Positions 1 through 9,005 of a DNA stretch of 64,000 nt are shown one piece after another; the stretch's first letter is position 1, and the number at the start of each line of letters is the position of its first letter. A program made the translations under genes and the position numbers. The DNA is from Paractinoplanes ferrugineus. GTDB lineage: Bacteria > Actinomycetota > Actinomycetes > Mycobacteriales > Micromonosporaceae. The notes under the pieces were generated by a model that saw only the letters and a list, made by a program, of their open reading frames with translations, was not told the origin of the DNA and did not search any database. The stretch spans positions 1-64,000 of the forward strand of contig NZ_BOMM01000065.1 of the NCBI RefSeq assembly GCF_016862195.1, read 5' to 3'.

Positions 1-326
1 GGCTCAGTGGTCGGGAAAGCACGACAACCACGGCGGGAGCGTTTAGGTCACCACCGTCCCGGACGGCTGGCCGCTCTGGATACGAAGGCGAACAAACCAC
101 CATCACCGTCGCGTTCAAGAATCCGAAAAACCGGGCCTGCATGCTTGTCGAGCAGCAGTTCAACTGGGCCCACAACGCGGTCCGTGCCATCTGCGAACGC
201 GGGAACTCCCTGCTCAGAACCACCTTCAAAACCCTACGCAACGCCAGCCTCTGCCCCTGGATTATCAGCCGGATCACCGCCGCCGCGCTCGTAATTCTGC
301 ACATCGAACACGGCCGGACCACCTGA
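1..326 (+). pseudogene. Remnant of an IS5-like DDE transposase (3' end)
   Basis: The last part reads as a typical IS5/HARBI-type transposase C-terminus (GYEGEQ, then ERGNSLLRTTFK, then an LxIEHGRTT end) in the frame that stops at 324-326. Upstream, a second frame reads WSGKHDNHGG, is stopped by TAG at 44-46, then gives VTTVPDGWPLW up to about position 79. The normal protein has several dozen residues between WPLW and GYEGE; here they abut, so there is an internal deletion with a frame change as well as a premature stop. The element cannot make transposase. Its 5' end is outside the window and I could not identify terminal inverted repeats. Family assignment is from memory of the motif pattern. 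Confidence 0.75.
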
Positions 327-845
327 ACAACCGTCACCCAAAGTCAACGGCTGTTACTCGGAAAGCTTCACTGATTTGACCGGCCTCCAGAGACGGTGAG
401 AAATAACTCCGGCAGACCCTGACACGAAGGCGTGAACGAGATCTCGTCCGTGGCCGCCGGGAATGCCGGATCGGTGGTGGAGATGACACACTGCGGCACG
501 ACGATGACGGCCGTGGAGTCGGCCATCCAGGTTCGCCTGATCAAAGCCATGGCGCCGACATGTCCATCGTGCGGCATGATCGCGCGCTTCAGCGAAGAAT
601 TCTCGCGTAGGCGAAGTGATGCACATATCGCTGGACTGATTCCGCCACTACGGGGCCGTTAAAATGGTTATGTGATTCCCGAGGCATGGTGAAGGGCCCG
701 GTCGTCTTTCCCATGCCGTTCAGAATAGGGTCCGCCCGGCGTACCTGCGCGTCCGGCAAATTTGGGATCTGGCGGCTGCAAGGTGATTTGACGGCGTACC
801 CGATAGGCTTCGGTTTCCTGGCTGGGCTGTGTAGTGTCCGCCCTC
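327..845. other. No confident gene; lower-GC stretch after the transposase remnant
   Basis: About 520 bases between the transposase remnant and the decayed kinase. GC is visibly lower than in the rest of the window. The best open frame is on the minus strand, 577 to 368 (69 codons), with moderately coding-like third positions and a sequence such as ALIRRTWMADSTAVIVVP, but it has no clear ribosome binding site and I recognise no family. It could be another gene fragment left by past insertions. Confidence 0.4.
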
Positions 846-1745
846 GTGAGCAAGGGTGACATCGCGGTGCTGGCCAACCCCCCGGGCGGGGTGAGGCCGG
901 CACCGCGGTCTGCTTTCCGGGGTGCTGCAACGGCTGGAGCCGGCCGGGCGTCCCGTGGGGCTGCTGGCGGCGGCCGGCGCCGAGGAGGCGGAGAAGGCCT
1001 GCTACGGCGCGGTCGCCGAGGGCTGCGCGGCCCTGGTGGCGGCTGGCGGGGGGACGGTTCACCTCGCGTTGCAGGCAGCCGCCGAGCGGCCGGTGGCGTT
1101 CGGGGTGGTGCCGATAGGCACCGGCAACGACTTCGCGGCCGGGGTGGGGGTGCCGCTCGACCCCCTGGCGGCAGCCTCGGGGATGGCCGCCGCGCTAGCC
1201 GGCGCCGGGCCGGTCCCGATCGACCTGGCCCGCGGGCGGTCGGCACCGACGGCGAGACGCGCTGGTTCTGGGCGGTGCTGGCGGCCGGGTTCGACGCGAT
1301 CGTGAACGAGCGGGCCAACCGGATGCGGTGGCCGCGCGGGCCCCGGTGCTACGACCTGGCCATTTTCCTGGAGATGGTGCGGGTGCGGCCGCGCCTCTAC
1401 GCCGTCGAGATCGACGGGGCGGACCATGGCTGCGAGGGCACACTGGTCGCTGTCGGCAACTGTCCCTGCTACGGCGGCGGGCTGCGGATCGTGTCGGCCG
1501 CGGACCCCGCCGACGGGCTGCTCGACGTGCTGATGGCGCTGCCGCTGACCCGCCGCGCCATGACCCGCCTCAAGCCGCGCCTGCGTCGCGGCACCCACGT
1601 GACCGACCCTCGGGTCCGGACATACCGCGCCAGCCAGGTGCGGCTGCACTCGGACGGGACCGTAGCCTACGCGGACGGCGAACGGATCGGGCCGCTACCG
1701 CTGGAGATCACCTGCGTGCCGGCGGCACTGCGCCTGCTGCGTTAG
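846..1745 (+). pseudogene. Frameshifted diacylglycerol/lipid kinase (DagK/YegS family)
   Basis: Three pieces of one lipid-kinase protein lie in two frames. The N-terminus (SKGDIAVLANPPGG) is in one frame. VLQRLEPAGRP through VPIGTGNDFAAGVGVP is in a second frame from about 895 to 1235. The rest (RWFWAVLAAGFDAIVNERA to the stop) returns to the first. Two compensating frameshifts are therefore needed, near 890-903 and 1230-1243. The nucleotide-binding GGDGT loop also reads GGGT, with the Asp codon missing. GTG 846 is the likely original start. An intact homologue would phosphorylate a lipid such as diacylglycerol at the membrane. Sequencing indels are possible, but the lost motif residue favours real decay. 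Confidence 0.8.
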
Positions 1746-1759
1746 AGCTACCGAGGTAG

Positions 1760-2014
1760 CGGTTCGGTTGCGACGGTGGCCACTCGCTCCGCCAGTTCAC
1801 CGGCACCGCCGTCACCACCGCCCGCACGACGTTCAAGGCGATGGCCGACGCCGCGGTGCCGCCGTCCGAGCCGACCGCAGCGTCCGGGGACGGACCCGCG
1901 CGCGTCGCGGCGGTGCGGCCGTCCGGGGACGCCCTGCGAGGGGCCGAGCGCACGCTCGCGGAGAAGCGCAAGGCGGGCGTCCGCAAGGGCACCAACCTCG
2001 ACGGGTACGCGTAG
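1760..2014 (+). pseudogene. Short coding-like fragment, unknown family
   Basis: The frame ending at TAG 2012-2014 has almost exclusively G/C third positions and reads GGHSLRQFTGTAVTTARTTF, then a Pro/Ala/Ser-rich linker, then ERTLAEKRKAGVRKGTNLD near the end. It is closed upstream by TAG at 1757-1759 and has no start codon in the first 27 codons; the first ATG is 1841, giving 57 residues. Coding character upstream of that ATG suggests the 5' part of a gene was lost, in keeping with the decayed genes on both sides. I do not recognise the protein. It could instead be a small gene starting at 1841. Confidence 0.35.
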
Positions 2015-2044
2015 GGCGCTCTCGCCCGGGGCACGAGCTTCGCG

Positions 2045-2114
2045 CTCCGGCCGGGCGGCTCGGGGGCTTCGGGCGGGCGCTTCGGGCGTTCCGGCCGGGC
2101 GGCTCGGGAGCTTC
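2045..2114. repeat. Two 26-base direct repeats, 44-base period
   Basis: Copies at 2045-2070 and 2089-2114 share the core CCGGCCGGGCGGCTCGGG and differ at two positions. They lie between the coding-like fragment and the end of the HAD gene. Confidence 0.7.
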
Positions 2115-2150
2115 TGGCGCGTGCTTCACCCGTATCCGCAAGGCTTGCTC

Positions 2151-2840
2151 TCAGGCCGGGCATCCGGCCAGCGCGAGCGCCGCGGTGAGCCCGTTGGGCC
2201 GCCCCGGCTCGGCGGCCGGCAGCACCAGGGCGGCCAGGCCCGCCCGCACCGCCCCCGCGTCGGCCGGGGAATCGCCCACCATCAGCGTCCGCTCCGGGTC
2301 GGCGCCGAGCATGCCGCAGGCGCGCACGAAGATCGCCGGGTCGGGCTTGGTGCGGCCCACCTCGTAGCTCAGGGCGTAGGCGTCCACCAGGGCTTCCAGG
2401 CCCCACGTCGCGAAGAGCGGGCGGATGTCGAAGCCGATGTTGCTGACCACCGCGACCTTGATGCCGGCGTCGTGCAGGGTGCGCAGAGTGGGCTCGGCGT
2501 CGGCGTAGGGCAGCCAGCCGGCGGTGGTCAGCAGGCGCTCGTAGAGGGCGTCGGGAAGGCCGTCCACGTCGGTCGTCACGGTCGCGGCCAGGCCGGTGTA
2601 GGCGGCGCGGTGACTGTGGGCGTACAGGTCGCGGTCGGCCCAATGCTCCGCGAGATGGGGTGGGACGCGGTGCGGAACCGGCCCGCCGGCCCGCCCCGCC
2701 GTCACCAGGCGGTCGGCGAGAATGGTGGCCTTGGCCCGCTCGAGCTCGCGGCCGCACGCCGCGGCGGCCTCCACGACCCACCGGACCGGGTCTTCCACCT
2801 GGGCGAGCGTGCCGTGGAAATCGAACAGCACAGCTTCCAC
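2151..2840 (-). CDS. HAD-superfamily hydrolase (subfamily IA-like)
   Basis: A 229-residue HAD protein. Motif I near the N-terminus is DFHGTLAQ: the nucleophile Asp is present but the usual second Asp (DxD) is His, as in haloacid-dehalogenase-like members with DxYGT, so a simple phosphatase role is less certain. Motif II is VVSN, motif III Lys is in GRTKPDP, and motif IV is MVGDSPADAGA. The substrate cannot be told. GTG 2840 was chosen because the conserved fold begins right after it (VEAVLFDF); GTG 2894 in the same frame would add 18 non-conserved residues. Neither has a good Shine-Dalgarno. It is divergent from helY, whose start is 65-120 bases away, so the two may share a promoter region. 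Confidence 0.8.
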   Translation of the reverse strand: MEAVLFDFHGTLAQVEDPVRWVVEAAAACGRELERAKATILADRLVTAGRAGGPVPHRVPPHLAEHWADRDLYAHSHRAAYTGLAATVTTDVDGLPDALYERLLTTAGWLPYADAEPTLRTLHDAGIKVAVVSNIGFDIRPLFATWGLEALVDAYALSYEVGRTKPDPAIFVRACGMLGADPERTLMVGDSPADAGAVRAGLAALVLPAAEPGRPNGLTAALALAGCPA

Positions 2841-2958
2841 CCGGCGGGGCGGCCGATGGGGAGGATGATCGGTCGATTCCACTGCTTCCGGCACGGGAGC
2901 ACCATACCGAGCCCGCCGGGACCGCAGGTTGTCACACCCACGAACTAACCTTGTGGTC

Positions 2959-5718
2959 ATGACTAGTCCCGCCGAGAAGTATGCGGAATCAAAACGGCGG
3001 GCGGCCCGGCTGGCCGAGTTTCCGGCGTTGGAAGACTTCATGCTGGATGTCGGCTTCGATCTGGACGATTTCCAGCGCTCCGCGTGTGAGTCGCTCGAGC
3101 GGGGCAGCGGCGTGCTGGTGTGCGCGCCGACCGGAGCCGGCAAGACGGTGGTGGGCGAGTTCGCGGTGCACCTCGCGCTGCGGGCGGGGGAGCGCAAGTG
3201 CTTCTACACCACGCCGATCAAGGCGTTGTCCAACCAGAAATACCACGACCTCGTCGAGCGCTACGGCCCCGCCCAGGTCGGCCTGCTGACCGGTGACAAC
3301 GCGATAAACGGCGACGCCCCGGTGGTGGTGATGACCACCGAGGTGCTGCGTAACATGCTCTACTCGGGGTCGGCCACGCTCAACGGGCTGGCCTATGTGG
3401 TGATGGACGAGGTGCACTACCTCGCCGACCGCTTCCGGGGCGCGGTCTGGGAAGAGGTGATCATCCACCTGCCGGCGTCGGTGAACCTGGTCTCGCTGTC
3501 CGCGACGGTGAGCAATTACGAGGAGTTCGCCGACTGGCTGGTCACGGTGCGCGGCGAGACCGAAGTGGTGGTCAGCGAGCATCGGCCGGTTCCGCTCTGG
3601 CAGCACATGCTGGTCGGCAAGCGCATGTTCGACCTGTTCCACGACGCCGACGCGGCCCGCAAGCACGACGTCCATCCCGAGTTGCTGCGTTACTCGCGCG
3701 AGATGGAGCGCCGCCTCGAGATGACCGGCCGGGCCCACGGGCCGGGCCAGGGCGGTCGTTCGCGCCGCTGGCAGCCGCCGCCGCGGGCCGAGGTGGTCGA
3801 CCGGCTCGAGCGGGCCGGGTTGCTGCCGGCGATCCTGTTCATCTTCAGCCGGGCCGGCTGTGACGCGGCCGTGCAGCAGTGCCTGTCGGCCGGGCTGCGA
3901 CTCACCGACGTCGAGGAACGGGCCGAGATCCGGCGCATCGCGGAGGCCAAGGTCGCGTCGATCCCGCGGGAGGACCTCAGCGTCCTGGGCTACTGGGAGT
4001 GGCTCGACGGGCTCGAGCGGGGCCTCGCCGCGCACCACGCCGGCATGCTGCCCGCATTCAAGGAAGCGGTCGAGGAGTGCTTCGTCAACGGCCTGGTCAA
4101 GGCGGTTTTCGCGACCGAGACACTGGCGCTGGGCATCAACATGCCGGCCCGGTGTGTCGTCCTCGAGCGACTGGTCAAATTCAACGGTGAGGCGCACGTC
4201 GACCTGACCCCGGGCGAATACACCCAGTTGACCGGCCGGGCCGGGCGCCGTGGCATCGACGTCGAGGGCCACGCGGTGGTGCTGTGGAGTCCCGAGGTCG
4301 ACCCGCGGCACGTGGCGGGGCTCGCCTCCACTCGCACCTATCCGTTGCGGTCCTCGTTCCGCCCGTCCTACAACATGGCGGTCAACCTGGTCAGCACGGT
4401 CGGCGCCGAGAAGTCGCGGGCCCTGCTCGAGTCGTCGTTCGCGCAGTTCCAGGCCGACCGGTCGGTGGTCGGGCTGGCCCGCCAGGTGCAGCGCAACGTC
4501 GACACCATGCAGGCGTACGGGTCGGACGCCGCCTGCCACCACGGCGACTTCGACGAATACTTCGCGATCCGGGTCGCGATCGCCGACCGGGAGAAGGCGA
4601 TCGCCCGCCAGGGTGCCAGCCAGCGGCGGGCCGAGGCGGTGTCCTCCCTCGAGCGGCTCAAGGTCGGTGACGTGATCCGGGTGCCGCAGGGTCGGCGCGC
4701 GGGGCTCGCGGTCGTCCTCGAGGGAGCGGCCGGCGGCTTCGGCGAGCCCCGTCCCCTCGTGCTCACCCAGGACCGCTGGGCCGGGCGGGTCAGTCCGGCC
4801 GACTTCCCGGGACAGGTCGAGGTGCTGGAGCGCATCCGCGTACCCAAGCATTTCCAGCACCGCTCCCCGGCCGCCCGCCGCGACCTGGCCGCCCAGATCT
4901 CCGCCACCGGTCTCGACCGCCACGGCGGCGGCCGCCGAGGGCGCCGCGGGGGCGGTGCCCCGAGCGGGCCGGATGCCGAGATCGCGCTGCTCAAGGTGCA
5001 GATGCGGCAGCATCCGTGCCACGCCTGCCCGGACCGCGAGGAACACGCCCGATGGGCGGAGCGGCGGCACCGGCTGGAGCGCGACACCGACGCTCTGCGG
5101 GACAAGGTCGCCGGGCGTACGGGTTCGCTCGCGCGCACGTTCGACCAGGTCTGCTCGGTGCTGACCGGCCGGGGCTATCTCTCCGCCGACGGTGAGGTGA
5201 CCGACGCCGGGCGGATGCTCGGGCGCATCTGGTCGGAGGCCGATCTGCTGGTCGCCGAGTGCATCCGCCAGGGCGTGTGGGACGGGCTCGACCCGGAGGA
5301 ACTGGCCGCGGCCGTGTCCATGGTGCTCTACGAGTCGCGCCGGGAGGGTGACGACCGCGCCTCGGTGCCCAAGGGACCGATCACCGCCGCCGTCGACGCC
5401 TGCACCAAGCTGTGGGGTGAGATCGCGTCCGACGAGTCGGCGCACGGGCTCACCCTGACCCGCGAGCCCGACCCCGGATTCGTCTGGCCGATGTACAGGT
5501 GGGCGCGTGGCGAGCCGCTCGCCCGGGTACTGGCCAGCGGCCACAACTACGACGCCGACATGCCGGCCGGTGACTTCGTGCGGTGGGCCCGGCAGGTGCT
5601 CGACCTGCTCGGACAGATCAAGGAGGCGCCGGCCTCCACGAGCGAGGTGCGGGATGCGGCCCGCAAGGCGATCAAGGCGATCAATCGGGGGGTGCTGGCA
5701 TACCAGGGCGGGCTTTAG
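2959..5718 (+). CDS. helY: Ski2-like DEAD/DEAH-box RNA helicase HelY
   Basis: A 919-residue superfamily 2 helicase of the Ski2/Mtr4-like type found throughout actinobacteria. Motifs in order: Walker A APTGAGKT near residue 56, TTPIKALSNQKY, DEVHYLADRFRG (DEVH box) near residue 149, SLSATVSN, the helicase-C segment FATETLALGINMPAR, and QLTGRAGRRGID near residue 425. A long C-terminal half (rRNA-processing arch and DSHCT-like region) includes a Gly/Arg-rich linker and a CHACPDREEH segment. It is expected to unwind or remodel RNA with ATP in the cytoplasm; in-cell targets are not known from sequence. ATG 2959 is preferred over the upstream TTG at 2929 because the family begins near SPAEKYA. Its length is normal and it is intact, unlike the genes around it. 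Confidence 0.93.
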   Translation: MTSPAEKYAESKRRAARLAEFPALEDFMLDVGFDLDDFQRSACESLERGSGVLVCAPTGAGKTVVGEFAVHLALRAGERKCFYTTPIKALSNQKYHDLVERYGPAQVGLLTGDNAINGDAPVVVMTTEVLRNMLYSGSATLNGLAYVVMDEVHYLADRFRGAVWEEVIIHLPASVNLVSLSATVSNYEEFADWLVTVRGETEVVVSEHRPVPLWQHMLVGKRMFDLFHDADAARKHDVHPELLRYSREMERRLEMTGRAHGPGQGGRSRRWQPPPRAEVVDRLERAGLLPAILFIFSRAGCDAAVQQCLSAGLRLTDVEERAEIRRIAEAKVASIPREDLSVLGYWEWLDGLERGLAAHHAGMLPAFKEAVEECFVNGLVKAVFATETLALGINMPARCVVLERLVKFNGEAHVDLTPGEYTQLTGRAGRRGIDVEGHAVVLWSPEVDPRHVAGLASTRTYPLRSSFRPSYNMAVNLVSTVGAEKSRALLESSFAQFQADRSVVGLARQVQRNVDTMQAYGSDAACHHGDFDEYFAIRVAIADREKAIARQGASQRRAEAVSSLERLKVGDVIRVPQGRRAGLAVVLEGAAGGFGEPRPLVLTQDRWAGRVSPADFPGQVEVLERIRVPKHFQHRSPAARRDLAAQISATGLDRHGGGRRGRRGGGAPSGPDAEIALLKVQMRQHPCHACPDREEHARWAERRHRLERDTDALRDKVAGRTGSLARTFDQVCSVLTGRGYLSADGEVTDAGRMLGRIWSEADLLVAECIRQGVWDGLDPEELAAAVSMVLYESRREGDDRASVPKGPITAAVDACTKLWGEIASDESAHGLTLTREPDPGFVWPMYRWARGEPLARVLASGHNYDADMPAGDFVRWARQVLDLLGQIKEAPASTSEVRDAARKAIKAINRGVLAYQGGL

Positions 5719-5728
5719 GCTGTCCAAG

Positions 5729-6388
5729 ATGGACGGGCGCGTAGACGTGACGCGGGCGCAACCCGCGCGGCGATACCACTACTGGCTCGGCGGACCACTG
5801 TTCTTCGAAGCGGACCGGATCTCCGGCGACGCGATCGAGGCGGCGATGCCGACCATCCGGCTGATGGCCGTCGAGAACCGGCGGTTCGTCGGGCGGGCGG
5901 CCGGCTTCGTCGCGGCGCGCGGCGTGCGCCAGTTCCTCGACATCGGCACCGGCCTGCCGGCGCCGGGCGGCATCGAGGTGGTCCGGGCAGTCGCACCGTC
6001 CGCCCGGATCGTGTCCGTCGACAACGATCCACTGGTCAGCGAGCGGCCTTCGCGCTGCTGGCCGGGGGCCCGGCCGCCTACGTCGAGACCTGCGAACCCC
6101 GCGATCGATCCTCGACCATCCGGCGCTGAGCCTGCTCGACCTCGACGAGCCGGTCGGGCTGATGCTGGCGGCGGTGCTGAACTTCGGGCGCGACGACGCC
6201 GACCCGGCCGGTGTGGTGCGCGCCCTGGTCGGCGCCCTCGCCCCGGCAGTTACGTCGTCGCCGGCCACGCCACCTGGGAATATCAATCCCCGTCCGCCGT
6301 CGCGCACTGGCACGCCGCCGCCGAACCGCACCCACGACCGTCGGCGGAGGACGTCGGCTGCAACGGCCTGGTCGCCCGAGTCCCATGA
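5729..6388 (+). pseudogene. Decayed SAM-dependent methyltransferase (DUF574 / Methyltransf_19)
   Basis: Starts 10 bases after helY. The N-terminus PARRYHYWLGGPLFFEADR, the motif RQFLDIGTGLPAPGG and VDNDPLVS are in one frame. The sequence then moves to other frames: AAFALLAGGPAAYVETCEPR from about 6045, LDHPALSLLDLDEPVGLMLA from about 6108, and back to the first frame near 6245 (SYVVAGHATWEYQSPSA). At least three frameshifts are needed. The C-terminal part, from GHATW to the stop, is also about 37 residues shorter than in the intact relative at 15180-15995. The intact family binds S-adenosylmethionine; substrates are mostly unknown. This looks like a dead paralogue. Confidence 0.8.
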
Positions 6389-6454
6389 TCTTCTGCCGGA
6401 CGGTTCCGCCGGGCATACTCGTTACCCGTGGGTAAGTCCGGCGAAGGGATCAAC

Positions 6455-7249
6455 ATGCGGGTCTATGCGACGCCCCAGTTCTGGTGGCGGGCGGTCATCG
6501 TGGCCTGCGGCCTGTCCGGCCTGCTGATGAACGAGACACGGATCGTCTACTACACGAGCCAGAGCAACCTGATCACGCTCGGCTTCTTCGTCGGCGCCCT
6601 CTACTGGATGCTCAAGCGCGGCACCACCGCGGCACCGGCACCCCGGCTGCGCGGCGCCGTCACCCTGTGGATCCTGATCACCTGCCTGATCTCGCACTTC
6701 ATGCTCAGCCACGGAGCGAACCCGCTGCCCGGCCTGGCCGACCCCGACCCCACCGCGGCGACCGTGAACCGCTCCCTGTTCCTGGTCCACTACGTGGTCC
6801 CGCTGATGGTCCTGCTCGACTGGGTGTTCTTCGGCCCGCACCGCCAGGTCCGCTGGGCCGACATCGCGCTGTGGATCCTGTTCCCCCTCGGCTACGGCCT
6901 GGTCATCGAGTTCCGCGCCGTGCTGGTCCCGGAGGCCCCGGTCCAGTACCCCTACTTCTTCCTCGACCCCACCGCCCACGGCTACGGCTGGGTAGTGGGG
7001 CAGTTCGTACGCTTGGCCGTGATCTTCGCCGTCCTGGGCGCCGTCGTGGTCGGCCTGGACCGATTGGCCTCCCTCGCCGGCCGGCCCCGCCGGGATCGTG
7101 GTCGCGGCGGTGACGCCTTCGCCGACGCCAGTGCCAGCTCGAGTGGCAGTGATGGTGCCAGCTCCGGTGCCAGTGCCAGTGCCAGTGCCGGTGCCGGGCC
7201 TGTTGAATCCGGGTCGGGCTTGTCGGAGGGGGCGCTTCGGCAGGGTTGA
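6455..7249 (+). CDS. Pr6Pr-family integral membrane protein
   Basis: About 264 residues with roughly six hydrophobic segments (AVIVACGLSGLL; NLITLGFFVGALYWML; LWILITCLISHFML; FLVHYVVPLMVLLDWVF; ALWILFPLGYGLVIEF; LAVIFAVLGAVVVGL). The pattern LVHYVVPLMVLLDW and the YPYFFLDPTAHGYG block are typical of the Pr6Pr/FAR-17a-like membrane family. The function is unknown. The C-terminus from about residue 220 is a low-complexity Ser/Ala/Gly tail encoded by imperfect hexamer repeats. ATG 6455 was chosen over GTG 6428 because a GAAGGG ribosome binding site sits about 7 bases before it and the first membrane segment follows directly. Confidence 0.7.
   Translation: MRVYATPQFWWRAVIVACGLSGLLMNETRIVYYTSQSNLITLGFFVGALYWMLKRGTTAAPAPRLRGAVTLWILITCLISHFMLSHGANPLPGLADPDPTAATVNRSLFLVHYVVPLMVLLDWVFFGPHRQVRWADIALWILFPLGYGLVIEFRAVLVPEAPVQYPYFFLDPTAHGYGWVVGQFVRLAVIFAVLGAVVVGLDRLASLAGRPRRDRGRGGDAFADASASSSGSDGASSGASASASAGAGPVESGSGLSEGALRQG
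7121..7200 (+). repeat. Imperfect GGTGCCAGTGCC hexamer repeats in coding sequence
   Basis: Runs of GCCAGT, GGTGCC and related hexamers encode the Ser/Ala/Gly-rich tail of the membrane protein. Tracts like this can change length by slippage in steps that keep the frame. Confidence 0.6.
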
Positions 7250-7287
7250 CATAGGGCAGTTCGGATTGTCTGGGGTGGCGGATGAGT

Positions 7288-7314
7288 CCGTTGGCGCCTG
7301 CCAGACGCCAACGG
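7288..7314 (+). terminator. Hairpin after the Pr6Pr gene
   Basis: A 9-base perfect stem (CCGTTGGCG at 7288-7296 pairing with CGCCAACGG at 7306-7314) with a 9-base loop lies about 40 bases after the stop. There is no T-tract, which is common for actinomycete terminators. Confidence 0.5.
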
Positions 7315-7785
7315 GCTGAAACCGATATAGCGCCATATTTCGGTCAGGTGGCGGTCCGGACCGGACAAATCCCCCCTGGCTGACGATGTCTTCCGTCCGG
7401 TTCCCGCGGGCACCTGATCGGCACGGGGCATTTGCCCGACTTGCGAGCCCACCACCTGGTTTCAGCTGCTGTGCTTAGCTCGCTGGCTTCAGCTCTTCGA
7501 CTCGGAGTGGTTGGTAGGCAGCCCACTGTTCCACTTAGTGGACTCACATTCCACCTGACGGGACGCGGATTGGGTCGGCCAACGACCACACCGCTTTTCC
7601 TTGGAGATGGGCCCTCGAGGTGCTTCGGAGGCCCCGCGGTCCCGGCCCTCTCAACTTCAATCCCGGTCCAGCCGGCACCCGGCCCCCGGCCCGCGGCCCC
7701 CGGTTCCCGGCCCGTGGCCGCTGGTCCCGCCCCGGTCGCGCAGGGGTGCGGGAGGGGGTGGGGCTGGGGGCCGGGGGAGTGCGGG
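7315..7785. other. Gene-free stretch
   Basis: About 470 bases between the hairpin and the end of xdhC-like gene. I see no frame with convincing coding character. 7650-7745 is a low-complexity CCGGCCCCCGG-type tract. A short palindrome CCACTTAGTGG lies near 7530. No gene or RNA could be supported. Confidence 0.5.
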
Positions 7786-8868
7786 CTAATCGGGTGGGTG
7801 GCGGTGGATGGGGGCGTTCAGGGTGGTCAACGGCTGGCCGGATCCGCCCCAGGCGGTGGCGATGATTTCGGCGGCTATCGCCACGGCGGTTTCTTCCGGG
7901 GTGCGGGCGCCCAGGTCCAGGCCGATCGGGGCGGACAGGCGGGCCAGTTGGGGTTCGGTGACGCCGGCTTGGCGGAGGCGGTGCAGGCGGTCTTCGTGGG
8001 TACGGCGTGAGCCCATCACGCCGATGTAGCGCGCGGGGGTGCGTAGCGCGACCTCGAGGAGGGGGACGTCGAACTTCGGGTCGTGGGTGAGGACGCACAG
8101 GACCGAGCGCTCGTCGACGGTGGTGGACTCAAGATATCGGTGCGGCCACTGGACTATCAGATCGTCGGCGGACGGGAAGCGCTTGCGGGTGACGAAGACG
8201 GGGCGGGCGTCGCAGACCGTGACGTGGTAGCCCAGGAAGCGGCCGATGCGGGCGACGGCGCCGGCGAAGTCGATGGCTCCGAAGACGATCATGCGGGGTG
8301 GCGGGAGGAAGGTCTGGACGAACACTTCGACGTCGTCCTGGCGCTGCTCGCCGTGGCGGCCGAGGTGGACCAGGGCGGTGGTGCCGGCGGCGAGCATGCC
8401 GGTGGCCTGCTGGACGGCCGCGTGGTCGAGGCCGGGGTCGCCGAGGGTGCCGGCGGTGCGGTCGGGCCAGATCGCCAGCTGGCTGTCCGCGAGCGAGGCG
8501 ACGGCGACCGGGTGGCCGGCGCGGATGGCGGAGAGTATGTCGTCGAGGTCGGTCAGGGCCGCGTCCGGCTGGACGAGTAGTTCGATGGTGCCGCCGCAGG
8601 TCAGGCCGACTTCGAGGGCGTCGCTGTCGCTCACCCCGTACGCAAGTTGCTGGGATTGTCCGGTCTTGATGGTTTGTTCCGCGGCGGCGTAGACGGCGCC
8701 CTCGACGCAGCCGCCGGAGACGCTGCCGAGGACTTCGCCGTGTTCGCTGACGGCCATCGCGGCGCCGGGCCGGCGCGGTGCCGACTGCCACGTGCGCACC
8801 ACCGTGGCCATCGCGAACCGCACGCCGTCCGCGCGCCATCCGGCCAGGCCTTCCACGATGTCCCGCAT
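7786..8868 (-). CDS. XdhC/CoxI-family molybdenum-enzyme maturation protein
   Basis: 360 residues with the two-part XdhC architecture. The N-terminal XdhC/CoxI part has RPGAAMAVSEHG, GSVSGGCVEGAVY and LTCGGTIELLV (the conserved Cys-containing loops). The C-terminal Rossmann-like part has RMIVFGAIDFAGAVARI, VCDARPVF and GVMGSRRTHEDRL. Family members bind the molybdenum cofactor, help its sulfuration and load it into xanthine dehydrogenase or CO-dehydrogenase-type enzymes in the cytoplasm. No molybdo-hydroxylase subunit is present in this window, so its partner must be elsewhere. Divergent from the SRPBCC/ArsR pair; the 137-base gap carries the palindromes described there. Confidence 0.85.
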   Translation of the reverse strand: MRDIVEGLAGWRADGVRFAMATVVRTWQSAPRRPGAAMAVSEHGEVLGSVSGGCVEGAVYAAAEQTIKTGQSQQLAYGVSDSDALEVGLTCGGTIELLVQPDAALTDLDDILSAIRAGHPVAVASLADSQLAIWPDRTAGTLGDPGLDHAAVQQATGMLAAGTTALVHLGRHGEQRQDDVEVFVQTFLPPPRMIVFGAIDFAGAVARIGRFLGYHVTVCDARPVFVTRKRFPSADDLIVQWPHRYLESTTVDERSVLCVLTHDPKFDVPLLEVALRTPARYIGVMGSRRTHEDRLHRLRQAGVTEPQLARLSAPIGLDLGARTPEETAVAIAAEIIATAWGGSGQPLTTLNAPIHRHPPD

Positions 8869-8940
8869 GTCCTGTGCTTCCCCAGTTCTTGGCCGCTTGG
8901 TGCTGGGAAATCATGGTACGTCCGGCGCGATGACGAGTCC

Positions 8941-8992
8941 TTGACGCAACCGAATGGTTGCTATAGCTTCAGTGCAACCAAATGGTTGCTAT
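8941..8992 (+). promoter_or_regulatory. Two identical-arm palindromes within the SRPBCC/ArsR promoter
   Basis: GCAACC-N4-GGTTGC occurs at 8946-8961 and again at 8974-8989, each followed by TAT; the two copies are 28 bases apart. TTGACG at 8941-8946 and TATAGC at 8962-8967 resemble -35 and -10 boxes with a short 15-base spacer, so the first palindrome would lie between them. GAGGAG at 8995-9000 is the ribosome binding site for the gene at 9006. The simplest reading is an operator for the ArsR-type repressor encoded by the second gene. Confidence 0.65.
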
Positions 8993-9005
8993 CTGAGGAG
9001 ACATC

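Noticed and set aside
2989..5727. 912-codon open frame antisense to helY
   Set aside because: It mirrors the high-GC codon pattern of helY, has no recognisable domain, and helY has all helicase motifs in order.
7432..8010. 192-codon open frame before and over the XdhC gene
   Set aside because: Low-complexity Pro/Gly/Arg sequence that overlaps a clear XdhC reading on the other strand.
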